A DNA stretch of 64,000 nucleotides from an uncultured Anaerolineae bacterium (GCA_905479495.1 CAJQMR010000031.1:40283-104282), one strand, 5' to 3'. Shown: positions 15,847 to 26,169, numbered from the stretch's first letter. The notes: generated by a model from the letters alone, not told the origin. Made by a program: numbers and translations.

Positions 15847-17742
15847 ATGCCCCATAAATTACAAAATTTGAAAACGGCCGTTCCCAGCGACATCGACATC
15901 GCTCAAGCGGCCACCCCCCTACCCATCAGCCAAATCGCTGAAGAAGTTGGCTTGCTGCCAGAAGAACTCATCCCCTACGGCATTGACAAAGCCAAAGTCA
16001 AGCTCTCCGTGCGGGATCGACTCAGGGATCGCCCCAACGGCAAATACATCGACGTGACAGCCATCACACCTACCCCGCTAGGCGAAGGCAAAACCACCAC
16101 CACCGTCGGCCTCAGCCAGGCACTGGGTGCTCACCTGGGCCAAAAAGTGTTTACCTGCATTCGCCAGCCCAGCCAGGGGCCAACCTTTGGCATTAAGGGC
16201 GGTGCAGCTGGTGGCGGCTACAGCCAGGTTATTCCCATGGAAGATTTCAACCTGCACCTGACAGGCGACATTCACGCCATCACCGCCGCCAACAACCTGC
16301 TGGCCGCCGCCATCGACGTGCGGATGCACCATGAATCGTACCAAGACGACATGCGGCTTTTTAACGCGCTCTGCCCCAAAAACAAAGACGGCAGCCGCAA
16401 AATTGCCCCGGTGCAGCTCAAGCGGCTCAAAAAGCTGAGCATCGACAAAACCGATCCCAACGATCTGACAGAAGCAGAAATTAGTAAATTTGTCCGGCTG
16501 GACATCGACATGGACACGATCACCTGGCGGCGCGTGGTTGATACCAACGACCGCTTCCTGCGCGGCATCACCATTGGCCGTGGCCCTGCTGAAAAGTTCG
16601 AGCGGGAAACCGGCTTCGATATCACCGTAGCTAGCGAAATTATGGCCATTTTGGCACTCACCACTGACCTGGCCGACATGCGCGAGCGATTGGGCAGCAT
16701 GGTCATTGGCCAAAGCAAAGCAGGCGAGGCTATCACCGCCGATGATTTAGGCGTGGGCGGCGCGTTAACTGTCTTGATGAAGGACGCCATCACGCCTACC
16801 CTGATGCAAACGCTGGAAGGCACACCAGCGCTGGTTCATGCTGGACCATTTGCCAACATCGCCCACGGCAACAGCTCCATTGTGGCTGATCAGATTGCCC
16901 TCAAACTGGTAGGGCCAGACGGCTACGTCCTGACTGAATCTGGCTTTGGTGCTGATATTGGCATGGAAAAGTTTTTTGACATTAAATGCCGCTACAGCGG
17001 TCTAGTTCCCAACGTCGTGGTGCTGGTAGCCACGATTCGTGCCCTGAAGATGCACGGCGGCGGTCCTAAAGTCATTGCGGGCAAACCGCTCGATCCTGCT
17101 TACACTGAAGAAAATCTAGAGCTGCTGGAAAAAGGGTGTGTCAACATGGTAGCCCACATCGAAAATGCGCTGCGCTTTGGCATCCCGGTGGTTGTAGCCA
17201 TCAACAAGTTCAAAGACGACACGCCAAACGAAGTGGCCTTGGTGCGCAAAATCGCCCTGGAAGCAGGCGCAGAAGATGCGGTGATGAGCAATCACTGGGC
17301 AGAAGGCGGCAAAGGTTCAGTAGAGTTGGGTAAAGCGGTGATGGCTGCCTGTGAAAAACCGAGCGACTTCAAGTTCCTCTACCCGCTGGACATTTCGATC
17401 AAAGAAAAAATCGAGACGATTGCCAAAACGATTTATGGTGCGGACGGTGTGGAGTATTCGGAAAAGGCAGAAGAGCAAATTGCCGACTACAATCGACTGG
17501 GCTTTAACAAGCTGCCGATGTGCATGGCAAAAACGCACCTGAGCCTGAGCCATGATCCCAACTTGAAGGGCCGTCCAAGCGGATTTATCCTGCCCATTCG
17601 TGAGATTCGGGCCAGCGTGGGTGCGGGGTTCCTCTACCCGCTGGTAGGCACGATGAGCACGATGCCTGGTTTGCCAACACGGCCGTCTTTCTACGATGTC
17701 GATCTGGATTTGGAAACTGGTAAAGTGGTGGGGCTGTTCTAG
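15847..17742 (+). CDS. fhs: Formate-tetrahydrofolate ligase (long, eukaryote-like form)
   Basis: 631 residues, against about 555 for the common bacterial enzyme. P-loop TPTPLGEGKTTTTVGL (about 76-91), then CIRQPSQGPTFGIKGGAAGGGYSQVIPM, HAGPFANIAHGNSSI and ALKMHGGGPKV. The middle section (LTEAEISKFVRLDIDMDTITW, VVDTNDRFLRGITIG) is strikingly like the synthetase domain of eukaryotic C1-THF synthase as I remember it. It makes 10-formyl-THF from formate and ATP, or in the oxidative direction releases formate and ATP. Here it would close the demethylation route; FolD, which links methylene- to formyl-THF, is missing from the window. AAGGAG precedes the ATG. A terminator follows. Confidence 0.95.
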   Translation: MPHKLQNLKTAVPSDIDIAQAATPLPISQIAEEVGLLPEELIPYGIDKAKVKLSVRDRLRDRPNGKYIDVTAITPTPLGEGKTTTTVGLSQALGAHLGQKVFTCIRQPSQGPTFGIKGGAAGGGYSQVIPMEDFNLHLTGDIHAITAANNLLAAAIDVRMHHESYQDDMRLFNALCPKNKDGSRKIAPVQLKRLKKLSIDKTDPNDLTEAEISKFVRLDIDMDTITWRRVVDTNDRFLRGITIGRGPAEKFERETGFDITVASEIMAILALTTDLADMRERLGSMVIGQSKAGEAITADDLGVGGALTVLMKDAITPTLMQTLEGTPALVHAGPFANIAHGNSSIVADQIALKLVGPDGYVLTESGFGADIGMEKFFDIKCRYSGLVPNVVVLVATIRALKMHGGGPKVIAGKPLDPAYTEENLELLEKGCVNMVAHIENALRFGIPVVVAINKFKDDTPNEVALVRKIALEAGAEDAVMSNHWAEGGKGSVELGKAVMAACEKPSDFKFLYPLDISIKEKIETIAKTIYGADGVEYSEKAEEQIADYNRLGFNKLPMCMAKTHLSLSHDPNLKGRPSGFILPIREIRASVGAGFLYPLVGTMSTMPGLPTRPSFYDVDLDLETGKVVGLF

Positions 17743-17780
17743 GTCATCAGACTATATTCAGATTTTAGTCACACAAACAA

Positions 17781-17818
17781 AACCTCCAGCGGAACAATTG
17801 AAGCTGGAGGTTTTTCTA
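17781..17818 (+). terminator. Intrinsic terminator after fhs
   Basis: Perfect 10-bp stem AACCTCCAGC / GCTGGAGGTT with a 12-nt loop followed by TTTTC. It marks the end of the one-carbon operon. Confidence 0.9.
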
Positions 17819-17874
17819 TGAAGGCAAAGTAAGATAAATTTTAGAATCACGAATCTTAACTAAGGTGTACAAGA

Positions 17875-20370
17875 TTGAAAGAAAACCATACCAGAAACGG
17901 TAAAGCAGTCCCATCAACAAACGCATATAAAAAATACCGGGTTCTTTTGTTTGTCGGGGCATTTTATGCCCTGGCCGTTATCTCGATGACCTGGCCCCTC
18001 ATAACACAGTTAAACAGCCAGCTCCCTGGCAATGCTGACCAATGGGTGCATCTTTGGACGTTTCGATGGGTAAAAGAAATGCTGTTCAGCAATATTTTCT
18101 ATACAAAAGATATTTTTTATCCGGTAGGCGTCTCGTTAGCTACGCATAATATTGCCTGGGTAAATATTGTAATGTGGCTGCCTTTGCAAGCCGTTTTTGG
18201 CGAGATTGCTGCGTACAACCTCGTGTTCCTCATCATTCTCACACTGAATGGTTTAGCAATTTTCCTGCTAGCCTATGACGTAACCGATTCACGTTCCTCT
18301 GCTTTTCTTGCTGGGCTGATGTTTGCGATTTGGCCCTTCATTCTCTCTCATCACGATCACCCAAACATGATTTTTGTTTCCTGGCTGCCGCTGGCACTCC
18401 TATTTTTGAAGCGAGCATTAACTAACCGCACCAGACGTGACGTGTGGCTGGCCATTATTTTTATCGCCCTCATCAACTGGGCCAGGCTGCACTTGCTCAT
18501 TATGGGCAGCATTTTGCTAGGTCTTTACGCGATTTATCTGCTGGCGAACAATTATGATGTTGACAATCTTAAGCGGCTTGTGTTTATTGCGGTGGTCTCC
18601 GGGCTATTGGCGCTGCCTGCGGCCGTTCCGGTAGCGCTTAGTCAATTAACGGATAAAAGTCCTGATGATATTTTTCTAGATGAGCAAGCGACACGCCAAA
18701 CCGATCTGCTGTCTTACGTGGTACCCAGCTATTATCATCCGCTTTGGCAAGAGGGACCGTTAACCAAAAACATCCACATTTATGATGATCACAACATCAT
18801 TATTCCCCGCACACCGTTTTTGGGATACACACTCATCTTTCTGGCACTGTCTGCTTTTTTGGCAAAGCGACGGGAAAATTGGTTTTGGGGATTTACGGCC
18901 GTAGTCTACATTCTCATTGCGCTTGGTCCCATCTTGCGCATTAACGATCAATTTTATCCTGATTTTCCCATGCCCTACCGGTTGATTGAGGACATTTATT
19001 TCATCCGCATTTTGCGCCAGCCGCAGCGCTTTAACATTATTTTAGGCATCCCATTGGTGATCCTGGCCGCTCAGGGCGTGCACTATTGGTTCCAGCGCTT
19101 AAACAAGAAGCAAGCTACGGTTACGGCCGTTTTGCTGACTGGCCTTATCTTGTTTGAGTATGCCGCCTTTCCTTATCCCCTCACCAATTACACCACGCCA
19201 TCCTGGTTTGCTCAATTAGCGGACGATCCTGAGGAATTTGCGATTCTCAATCTCCCAATCGGCCCTTCTCGCTACGACAAACGATACATGTTTGCCCAAC
19301 TAACCCACGGAAAACCAATCGTGAATGGCAAGGTAGCCCGTGTGCCCGATGAGGCACTAGCCTTTATAAACAGCACACCATTTCTTCATGCCCTCTTTTT
19401 TGACAACGAGACAGATTTTAGTGACGAGATAGCAACACAACAATTACGGCCGTTAGCCCAAGCCAATATTCGCTATCTGGTACTGCATAAAGATTTGCTC
19501 ACAATAGCGGAGCTTGCTGCCTGGCAACGCTGGTTAAGCCTCCCACCAGCGTATGAAGATGAATTCCTGGCGGTTTATCCCACCGCGCCACAAGTCGATC
19601 AGGATTTTGAGTTGACCTATGCAGTCACCAATGAACTCAGCCTCATTCAGGCCGATATTCCCACCACAGAAGCGCCATCGCTGGGTCTGGTGCAGGCGGA
19701 GCTGCTTTGGGCCAGCACCGAAAAACCCTCGGCCAATTATGAGGTTTGCTTTTACCTGCAAAACCAAACCGGGCCAGATTCCCAAACAGTTTGCCAACCA
19801 CCTTCTGAGAATTGGCCGATGACCACCTGGGAAGCCAACGACATTGTGCCTGGCAGCTATTCGTTTCAAATTGACTCAGCGCTGCCCAGCGGCCGCTATG
19901 AGGTGAGTGTAGGCTTGCAGAAGGTTGGGGAGGAAACGGCCGTTACCCACCCCCTCCCTCTTAGCAGCATTCACATCGACCAAATCGTCTGGCCTATCCA
20001 GTGGGATGATTTGATCGAACTCTCCAGATACGAGGTGCGGCCTTCCCTCGGAAGCCTGACGTTTACTTTTTATTGGGAAGCCGTTCAAGAAATGGAAACA
20101 TCCTACAAAATATTCCTGCACATTTACGATCCGGACCGTGATGAGCTGGTAAGTCAGTTAGACACGTATCCTGTTGGCTGGACTTATTACACCAATCAGT
20201 GGCAGGCGGGAGAAGTTGTTGAAGATCAAATAACCTTACCAATACAAGATTTACCTGCGGGCAGCTATCAACTGTTTATCGGCTTCTACGATGAAGAAAG
20301 TGGCGAAAGGTTAGCCACAAACTATCCAGATAACAGTGTGCCGCTTACAAGCTTCAATATTGATAAGTAA
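17875..20370 (+). CDS. Large polytopic membrane protein, GT-C glycosyltransferase-like, with C-terminal beta-sandwich
   Basis: 831 residues. About 10-12 hydrophobic helices in the first 440 residues, opening with a long extracytoplasmic loop holding GNADQWVHLWTFRW, where GT-C enzymes usually keep an acidic pair. The remainder is soluble: a mixed region, then beta-sandwich modules (about 575-680 and 715-830) containing FTFYWEAV, WQAGEVVEDQITLPI and GSYQLFIGFYDEESGERL. The same module occurs in the three other glycosyltransferase-like proteins of this window. Likely transfers a sugar from a polyprenyl carrier on the outer face of the membrane. Start is TTG with AAGGTG 8 bp upstream. Its stop is 3 bp from that of the convergent next gene. 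Confidence 0.75.
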   Translation: MKENHTRNGKAVPSTNAYKKYRVLLFVGAFYALAVISMTWPLITQLNSQLPGNADQWVHLWTFRWVKEMLFSNIFYTKDIFYPVGVSLATHNIAWVNIVMWLPLQAVFGEIAAYNLVFLIILTLNGLAIFLLAYDVTDSRSSAFLAGLMFAIWPFILSHHDHPNMIFVSWLPLALLFLKRALTNRTRRDVWLAIIFIALINWARLHLLIMGSILLGLYAIYLLANNYDVDNLKRLVFIAVVSGLLALPAAVPVALSQLTDKSPDDIFLDEQATRQTDLLSYVVPSYYHPLWQEGPLTKNIHIYDDHNIIIPRTPFLGYTLIFLALSAFLAKRRENWFWGFTAVVYILIALGPILRINDQFYPDFPMPYRLIEDIYFIRILRQPQRFNIILGIPLVILAAQGVHYWFQRLNKKQATVTAVLLTGLILFEYAAFPYPLTNYTTPSWFAQLADDPEEFAILNLPIGPSRYDKRYMFAQLTHGKPIVNGKVARVPDEALAFINSTPFLHALFFDNETDFSDEIATQQLRPLAQANIRYLVLHKDLLTIAELAAWQRWLSLPPAYEDEFLAVYPTAPQVDQDFELTYAVTNELSLIQADIPTTEAPSLGLVQAELLWASTEKPSANYEVCFYLQNQTGPDSQTVCQPPSENWPMTTWEANDIVPGSYSFQIDSALPSGRYEVSVGLQKVGEETAVTHPLPLSSIHIDQIVWPIQWDDLIELSRYEVRPSLGSLTFTFYWEAVQEMETSYKIFLHIYDPDRDELVSQLDTYPVGWTYYTNQWQAGEVVEDQITLPIQDLPAGSYQLFIGFYDEESGERLATNYPDNSVPLTSFNIDK

Positions 20371-20373
20371 CGG

Positions 20374-23124
20374 CTACTCACCCACAATGTTAAGGAGTGC
20401 TGCTAGAGGGAATGCATCACGGCCGTCTGGCAGAGTCAGGCGTAGGCCAGTTGCCGGATCGTACAAACCGACGACGAGTTGCCCTTCGCCTGTGTAGCTG
20501 TAATCACGCACAGCTAGCAGGTGTTCGTCCTGGATATATTCGCCCTCAACCCAGCCTGTGGTAGGGCGACGGCCGTTTCCTGGTGGAGAATCATGTTGGG
20601 CCACAACACGGCCGTTTTCTCCCAACACCTGGGCAAAAACTGTGTAGCCCACTGGCTCACCCGTTTGCAACGACTGCCAGTAAAGGGTCAGCGGGATGGG
20701 CTGCCCGGCGGGTACGCTTCCCGGCGGGGGATCAAAGCCCACCAGCCGGGCCACGTCGCCAAAAACAGCATCCACCACCACTTCCGGCGTGGGCGGTTCA
20801 AACGTCCGCACCTCGGCAGAAATCTCCAGTTCTCCCAGCTGGTAGCTCCGCTCGCCCAGCTCCACAAAAACGGCCGCAGACCCCGATTCGGCCGTGGCCG
20901 GCACAGTGAGCACACGCTGTTCCCAAATAAAGTCGCCTGCCTGCCACAAGTTTGTGGGATATTCTCCGTGAACAGGCGCTGAATCATTAGCCGCTAATTC
21001 TTGCTCTCCCTGCCGCAAAACCAAACGAGGCCGCAAATCAGGCAAGGCAGCGCTGCTTTGCCAGGCCAATCGCACACGCACGGTTTGCCCCGGCGCAGCG
21101 GCACTGCGATCCAGGAGGGCATAGGTAAGCTGTAAGCCATCGGCCAATTGCAGCGGTTCCGGCAGTGGCAAATAAGGCATTTCTGCGCCATACACATGTT
21201 CCTGATCGGGTAACGGCCGTTCCACCTCCACCTGACCCAACACAAAATTCTGCCCCTGCGGTGTCCCCTGGCTGTCAATATAGTCCAGCGTCTGCACTTC
21301 CCCCTCAACAATGTAAACGCGCATAGCCACATCGTAAGTGACTGGTGGCGTGCCCTCGACAAAGGGCACAAAATGGTAGGTGGTGACAACTTCGCCCACT
21401 TCCCAGCGGTTGGTGGGACGGCCGTTTGGCGTCACCAACTGATCATCCCGGTCAGCAAGCGCCAGGCCGGTACCATCCTCCACACTAAGCACAATGGCAT
21501 AGTTGTGCGTCACCGGCGCTAAAAGCTGCCACTGCAAGGCAACCGTGACACCATCGGCCGTGGTGGCCGTGGGAACCACCCAACTACCCAAGAAAGCGAT
21601 GTCGCCAAAACGGCCATTTCGCGGCGTTAGTTCAGGCTTGGCCACAGGCATCTCCAAACGGTATTGGCTCAGCGTCAAATCATCCACCTGCCAACGATTG
21701 ACCAGATTGCCTGCGCTTTCCAGAGCAAAAGGCACCACGCCCTGCCAGTCATAAAAATTATCGGCGTAATCCAGCGTGAAAACATTTGCTGGCGGTGTGG
21801 TCCAGGCGGCCAAATCGGCCCACATTTGATCCTTAAGGAAGGCATTGGCCATATGGATAGGCGTGTCGCCGTGATACGTAAAGGGCAGGCTCCAATCTGT
21901 GCGCGGCACCAGAATGAGATCGGTGGAAACGGCCGTTTTATCCAAAACTGCGGCCACGGTACGCATATCATCTTTGGCAAAAGCCTGATCAAAAAAGTAA
22001 TGTTGCAGCCCCCAACCAGAGAGCCAGATGAAGAGGACTGCCGTACCGAGCCGTAACAAATTCCCCAAACTCGCCCAACGGCCCAATCGTGACAGCTTGG
22101 GCGTGAGTACATGGGCCAACAGCAGCACAAACCCAGCTGCAAACAGAGCAATGTAGCGAGGGTGAGAGTAAGAACGCACCAACCAGACCGCAAACCCCAA
22201 AAAGAGCGGTCCCAACCAAAATAGAAGCAAGGTCACTGTCCCCAGGCTAGTGTTTTCATTGCGCTGCCGCTTTGCCCACCATGTTCCCACCACAAGCAAA
22301 ATGAATAATGCCAGAAATATTTCGCTTAACGGCCGTACCAGCGCATCATCGAGCACGTTCACCAACCCGGTCAGATGAAACCCCCACACTTGGGGCAGCA
22401 CAAAATCCCAGGCAGGCGGCTTGGTAGCAAATCCGGCCAGGCTGGCCTCCGCCTGAACCGCAGACCAGTTCAGCAGCACGCCAATCGCCCAGGGCAGGCT
22501 GGCCAACCCAGCAGCAATCTGCACTTTGAGCCATGTGCCAAAATGTGGCCCGCGCCACAGCTTCATTACCAACCAACCATTGAGGAAGATGAGCAAAAAG
22601 AGCGAATTGTAGTGCAAATGCAGCGCCACCCATTCTGTGACGCCTAGCACCAGCCATGTTTTGCGATCTGGGGAGCCAGTGGCAGCTTCGTGTGTAAGCA
22701 ACAGTAGCAGCAGATAGACCAGCGGCAAAAAGGCATACACGCGCACTTCCTGGGCATAGATGATGGAGAGAGCCCAAACGGCCGTACACACCAGGCCAAT
22801 AACGGCCGTGCCCCGCCCAAACCAACGGCGCAGCACCGCATACACCAGCGCCATCTGCAAAAAGCTCCCCAGCACCGAAAAATAACGGGCAGCAAGGGCA
22901 GTTGTCCCCGTCAACGACACCCAAATTTTGAGTAAAAAAAAGTAAAGCGGTGGATGAATGTTGGTGATACGATCGGCCACAATTTCCGCAAAGCTAGAGG
23001 TGGCTAGATGTAAACTGATGCCCTCATCCCACCACAAGCTTTGGCCGTCTAATAAATAGAGTCTCAGCCAAAACGCAGGCAACAAAATCAGAATCAACAG
23101 CGCCAATCGCTGCCATTTCTTCAT
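20374..23124 (-). CDS. GT39-family membrane glycosyltransferase with C-terminal beta-sandwich modules
   Basis: 916 residues. An N-terminal helix and first loop with WWDEGISLHLATSSF, the acidic pair of GT39/PMT-type enzymes, then NIHPPLYFFLLKIW, which is very typical. About 10 more helices reach residue 400. The soluble half holds at least three beta-sandwich modules, the last one with LTLYWQSLQTGEPVGYTVFAQV, WVEGEYIQDEH and LVVGLYDPATGLRL. Probably uses a polyprenyl-phosphate sugar to modify a surface polymer or protein. Its ATG overlaps the stop of the upstream glycosyltransferase gene by four bases (ATGA), so translation is coupled. Confidence 0.85.
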   Translation of the reverse strand: MKKWQRLALLILILLPAFWLRLYLLDGQSLWWDEGISLHLATSSFAEIVADRITNIHPPLYFFLLKIWVSLTGTTALAARYFSVLGSFLQMALVYAVLRRWFGRGTAVIGLVCTAVWALSIIYAQEVRVYAFLPLVYLLLLLLTHEAATGSPDRKTWLVLGVTEWVALHLHYNSLFLLIFLNGWLVMKLWRGPHFGTWLKVQIAAGLASLPWAIGVLLNWSAVQAEASLAGFATKPPAWDFVLPQVWGFHLTGLVNVLDDALVRPLSEIFLALFILLVVGTWWAKRQRNENTSLGTVTLLLFWLGPLFLGFAVWLVRSYSHPRYIALFAAGFVLLLAHVLTPKLSRLGRWASLGNLLRLGTAVLFIWLSGWGLQHYFFDQAFAKDDMRTVAAVLDKTAVSTDLILVPRTDWSLPFTYHGDTPIHMANAFLKDQMWADLAAWTTPPANVFTLDYADNFYDWQGVVPFALESAGNLVNRWQVDDLTLSQYRLEMPVAKPELTPRNGRFGDIAFLGSWVVPTATTADGVTVALQWQLLAPVTHNYAIVLSVEDGTGLALADRDDQLVTPNGRPTNRWEVGEVVTTYHFVPFVEGTPPVTYDVAMRVYIVEGEVQTLDYIDSQGTPQGQNFVLGQVEVERPLPDQEHVYGAEMPYLPLPEPLQLADGLQLTYALLDRSAAAPGQTVRVRLAWQSSAALPDLRPRLVLRQGEQELAANDSAPVHGEYPTNLWQAGDFIWEQRVLTVPATAESGSAAVFVELGERSYQLGELEISAEVRTFEPPTPEVVVDAVFGDVARLVGFDPPPGSVPAGQPIPLTLYWQSLQTGEPVGYTVFAQVLGENGRVVAQHDSPPGNGRRPTTGWVEGEYIQDEHLLAVRDYSYTGEGQLVVGLYDPATGLRLTLPDGRDAFPLAALLNIVGE

Positions 23125-26018
23125 CGAGCAATGACCTCCAGCGGCATGGGCAAGACAAACTGGTCATCGGACAGCCCCGAGCCATCTTCCGCCAGGACAG
23201 GCAAACGCACACCAGTAGCTGGCGAATACAGTCCCAGCACAACTTGGTATGCACCGGGTTGGGCATCGTCTGGCAACTGGATGGCGTACTCATCGATGAT
23301 GACCTGCCCTGGTGCCCAACCATTACTGGGCAAGCCTCCTGGCCAACGATCACCTTGTACCACAATTTGCCCATCTGGTCCTACCAAATGCACAAAAGTC
23401 GAAATAATTTCATCTGTCTGGTGAGCAGCCTGCCAATAAAGGGTGAATTGCACAGGCTCACCCGGCTTGGCAACCTGCGTGGTCAGATTGTAGCCACGCA
23501 AACTGGCTAAATCACCAAATTGAAGATTTAATGGCTGGCCCACGTCTTCTGGCAAAGCAAACAGTCGGTCTGGAGAGGTGATGTTGATATTGCCTAAATT
23601 TATTGTTGGAGCATTCAGCGAACGGCCGTTCTCATCGACTAACTCAACCTGCAAAACATAGTCGCCCGTCACCAAATCCGCCGGAACAAACAAGCGATAC
23701 TTTTCATGAATTACCTGCCCCACCTGCCACGCGCCGCTATCAAACCGACTCAGGGGCAGCATGGTCAACGGCCGTTCGTTGACACTAAATTTTAAGTGGG
23801 AATTTTCGGGCAAGACGGCCGTATTTTGCCAAAAAAGATCAACAGAAAAGGTACTCGATGTGAGCACGCCCTCTGGCACATTCTTTTGGCCCAAAAACAG
23901 CAAATCACCAGACAGCAAGGACTGTGGTGCGTCCGGCAGATCAAGCGGCATGGTTTGCAGCAGCGGCTGAGGTGCTAAGTTGATTTCATCTAGCGGCTGC
24001 ACAACGCCGAGGAAACGGCCGTCTTCCGCCAAAACAGGCAGCTGCGCCCCACTCTCTGCCGCATACAGAGACAATTCCAGGGAATATTGGGCAGTTGGCA
24101 AACCAGGAGGCAACGCGAGCGGATAGCGCCAGATGGGCTGTTCCGTCGTCTGCCAATTTTCGGGATAAAAATAAACCTCGTTGAGCAAGGGCATCTCGAC
24201 TTGTGACCAAAGCTGACCATACGCATCCAGCAGGCGAATCTGCACATTAAAACGGCCGTTTGTCGGCTGGGCCAGCTGCCACTGCACAAAAACATCCAGC
24301 TGATCCTCTTGAACGGCCGTAGCTGCATCAACCAACAGAATCTCGCCACCAAAACTATGTTTGTACGGCAGCTGCATCCAATCGGCTGGAAACTCCATAG
24401 GATTGTCGTTGGCGTAAATCCAGGCTTGAATCTGACCATCATAATAAATCGTGTGCAATAAACGAAGATCTGAATTGGGCACAATCCTGAAATTATTTGC
24501 CTGATACCCGGCTAACGTTGTCACAACAAAATCGGCATACTGCCAATTATTACCATCACTCAGCACAGTTTTCCCGGAGAAAAAAGGGGCAAAGGCAGGG
24601 GCAATTCCGACAGCTGCCGTTTTCTCTGCCGCCCCAGGCTGTTCCGCCAACCACTGCGCCGAAGCGCTCCCGGCCTCACCCCAACCCATCGGCATAACAT
24701 GCTTAGCAGTTAGTGATCCACCTAGCAGTGGATTATAAGCGTTGAGTAGGTAGGGAACGGCCGTTCCCAAGTAAATCAACGCCGCTGCAATCCCAGCCAA
24801 CGTCAGTTTTCGTCTCCAAGAAGGCCGTTGCCGCAGCAGCACGTCCCAACCCATCGTCCCCAACAAAAAGAGCATTGGCAGCGCAGGCAGCAAATAGCGG
24901 TCATACTTTTTGGTGGCCAAACTGAGCACGACGATAAAAAAGATAGGCCACCAAATGGAAATCCAGAGATACGGCCGTTGCCACCACCCTGCTGCCCATT
25001 TACGTCGCAGCCCAAACCACACGCCCAACAGCAGCCCCACACACACCATCGGGTTCAACCGGTAAAGCAGCGCCACCGGATAAAATTCCGGCCCATGCGC
25101 TTGCTTGTAAAACCCCATAAAAAACGTGCGTGGCAACACCTCTTCCGTCTCGTGAAAAATAGTGCCAATGATCGTTTCGTAGGTGCCAACAGGCGCTGCC
25201 CACAGCGCAGGCAGCAGCAAAAACTGAACCCCCATCATCGCCACCAGCCAAACCAGGCCCAGCCTCACCAGCTTTTGCCAACGGCTGCGCCATACAATCA
25301 ACCCCACACCAAAAGCCAGGGCCACAAACGGCAGCAAGCTTAACGCCGCCGATTTGGTTAAAATAGCACAGCCAGCCGCCGCGCCAGAAACGGCCGTTAA
25401 CCACCAATCTCCTTTTTCCCCACCTGTAAAAACCACAGCCAGCGCCAACAGCGAAATCGTGGTAAAGGTTGTCATCAGCCCATCCACATGCAGCAAACCA
25501 GACAACCCTGCCACAAATGGGTCCAGGGCTAGCAAAAACACAAACCCAGCCGCCAGCCAAAACCCCATCAATTTTCGCGCCAACCAGAAAATGAAAACCA
25601 GTCCCAAACTGTTCATCACCGCCACGGCCATCCGGCCCGCGCTCAAAAAAGTGGCCAGTTGGGGGAAAGCGGCCGTGTTTTCTGGAGCTAGCCAGGCAAG
25701 GTGCGTAATCCATTCATAGGCCGCGCTGTCAGACGGCCGTAAACACAGCTGAATTTGTATCCCCAACGCCCCCAACCAGGTTGTTATCACCCCTGGATGC
25801 CCGGTAGTCAGCGTTTCTGCCCACCGCCCTTGCCCGAGCGCATGGTGAAATAGTACTGATCGATGCACCCAGTTCAACTCATCCGGTGTGATGTATTGTC
25901 CCATCGCCACCAGCCGGGGGAGCAGTGCGACCACAAACAGGACCAAGGCAAATAGGGAAAAATGGCGGGAGGCAAACGGCCGTAACCGCTCTAAAAACGA
26001 ACTCATCCCCCCAATCAT
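23121..26018 (-). CDS. GT39-family membrane glycosyltransferase with C-terminal beta-sandwich modules
   Basis: About 965 residues. The first loop has ITPDELNWVHRSVLF (acidic pair) and the next TTGHPGVITTWLGALG, as in GT39/ArnT-like enzymes; helices continue to about 430. The C-terminal half has three beta-sandwich units, ending with FTLYWQAAHQTDEIISTFVHLV, WAPGQVIIDEYAIQLP and YQVVLGLYSPATGVRLPV. Start uncertain: a TTG at 26030, ATG at 26018 and ATG at 26006 all fit, none with a well-placed ribosome site; the membrane part begins after the last one. It is the first gene of a two-gene minus-strand operon, divergent from the S1-like gene. Confidence 0.83.
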   Translation of the reverse strand: MIGGMSSFLERLRPFASRHFSLFALVLFVVALLPRLVAMGQYITPDELNWVHRSVLFHHALGQGRWAETLTTGHPGVITTWLGALGIQIQLCLRPSDSAAYEWITHLAWLAPENTAAFPQLATFLSAGRMAVAVMNSLGLVFIFWLARKLMGFWLAAGFVFLLALDPFVAGLSGLLHVDGLMTTFTTISLLALAVVFTGGEKGDWWLTAVSGAAAGCAILTKSAALSLLPFVALAFGVGLIVWRSRWQKLVRLGLVWLVAMMGVQFLLLPALWAAPVGTYETIIGTIFHETEEVLPRTFFMGFYKQAHGPEFYPVALLYRLNPMVCVGLLLGVWFGLRRKWAAGWWQRPYLWISIWWPIFFIVVLSLATKKYDRYLLPALPMLFLLGTMGWDVLLRQRPSWRRKLTLAGIAAALIYLGTAVPYLLNAYNPLLGGSLTAKHVMPMGWGEAGSASAQWLAEQPGAAEKTAAVGIAPAFAPFFSGKTVLSDGNNWQYADFVVTTLAGYQANNFRIVPNSDLRLLHTIYYDGQIQAWIYANDNPMEFPADWMQLPYKHSFGGEILLVDAATAVQEDQLDVFVQWQLAQPTNGRFNVQIRLLDAYGQLWSQVEMPLLNEVYFYPENWQTTEQPIWRYPLALPPGLPTAQYSLELSLYAAESGAQLPVLAEDGRFLGVVQPLDEINLAPQPLLQTMPLDLPDAPQSLLSGDLLFLGQKNVPEGVLTSSTFSVDLFWQNTAVLPENSHLKFSVNERPLTMLPLSRFDSGAWQVGQVIHEKYRLFVPADLVTGDYVLQVELVDENGRSLNAPTINLGNINITSPDRLFALPEDVGQPLNLQFGDLASLRGYNLTTQVAKPGEPVQFTLYWQAAHQTDEIISTFVHLVGPDGQIVVQGDRWPGGLPSNGWAPGQVIIDEYAIQLPDDAQPGAYQVVLGLYSPATGVRLPVLAEDGSGLSDDQFVLPMPLEVIAR

Positions 26019-26141
26019 ATCGCAAAGCAAGCCAGTCGAATAATATTTTCTGAGGCAGATTGACCATGTCAGGAACGGCCATTATGCAAAACAAAACACC
26101 TTTATGACCATATGAACATCATTAACAGGAGTAATGTTATA

Positions 26142-26169
26142 TTGCCAGCAACCTTAAACTCAGTATAAT
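26142..26169 (+). promoter_or_regulatory. Sigma70-type promoter TTGCCA-N16-TATAAT
   Basis: Perfect TATAAT with TTGCCA 16 bp upstream in the divergent gap before the S1-like gene. Transcription would begin around 26175-26178, next to the ATG at 26178. Confidence 0.75.
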
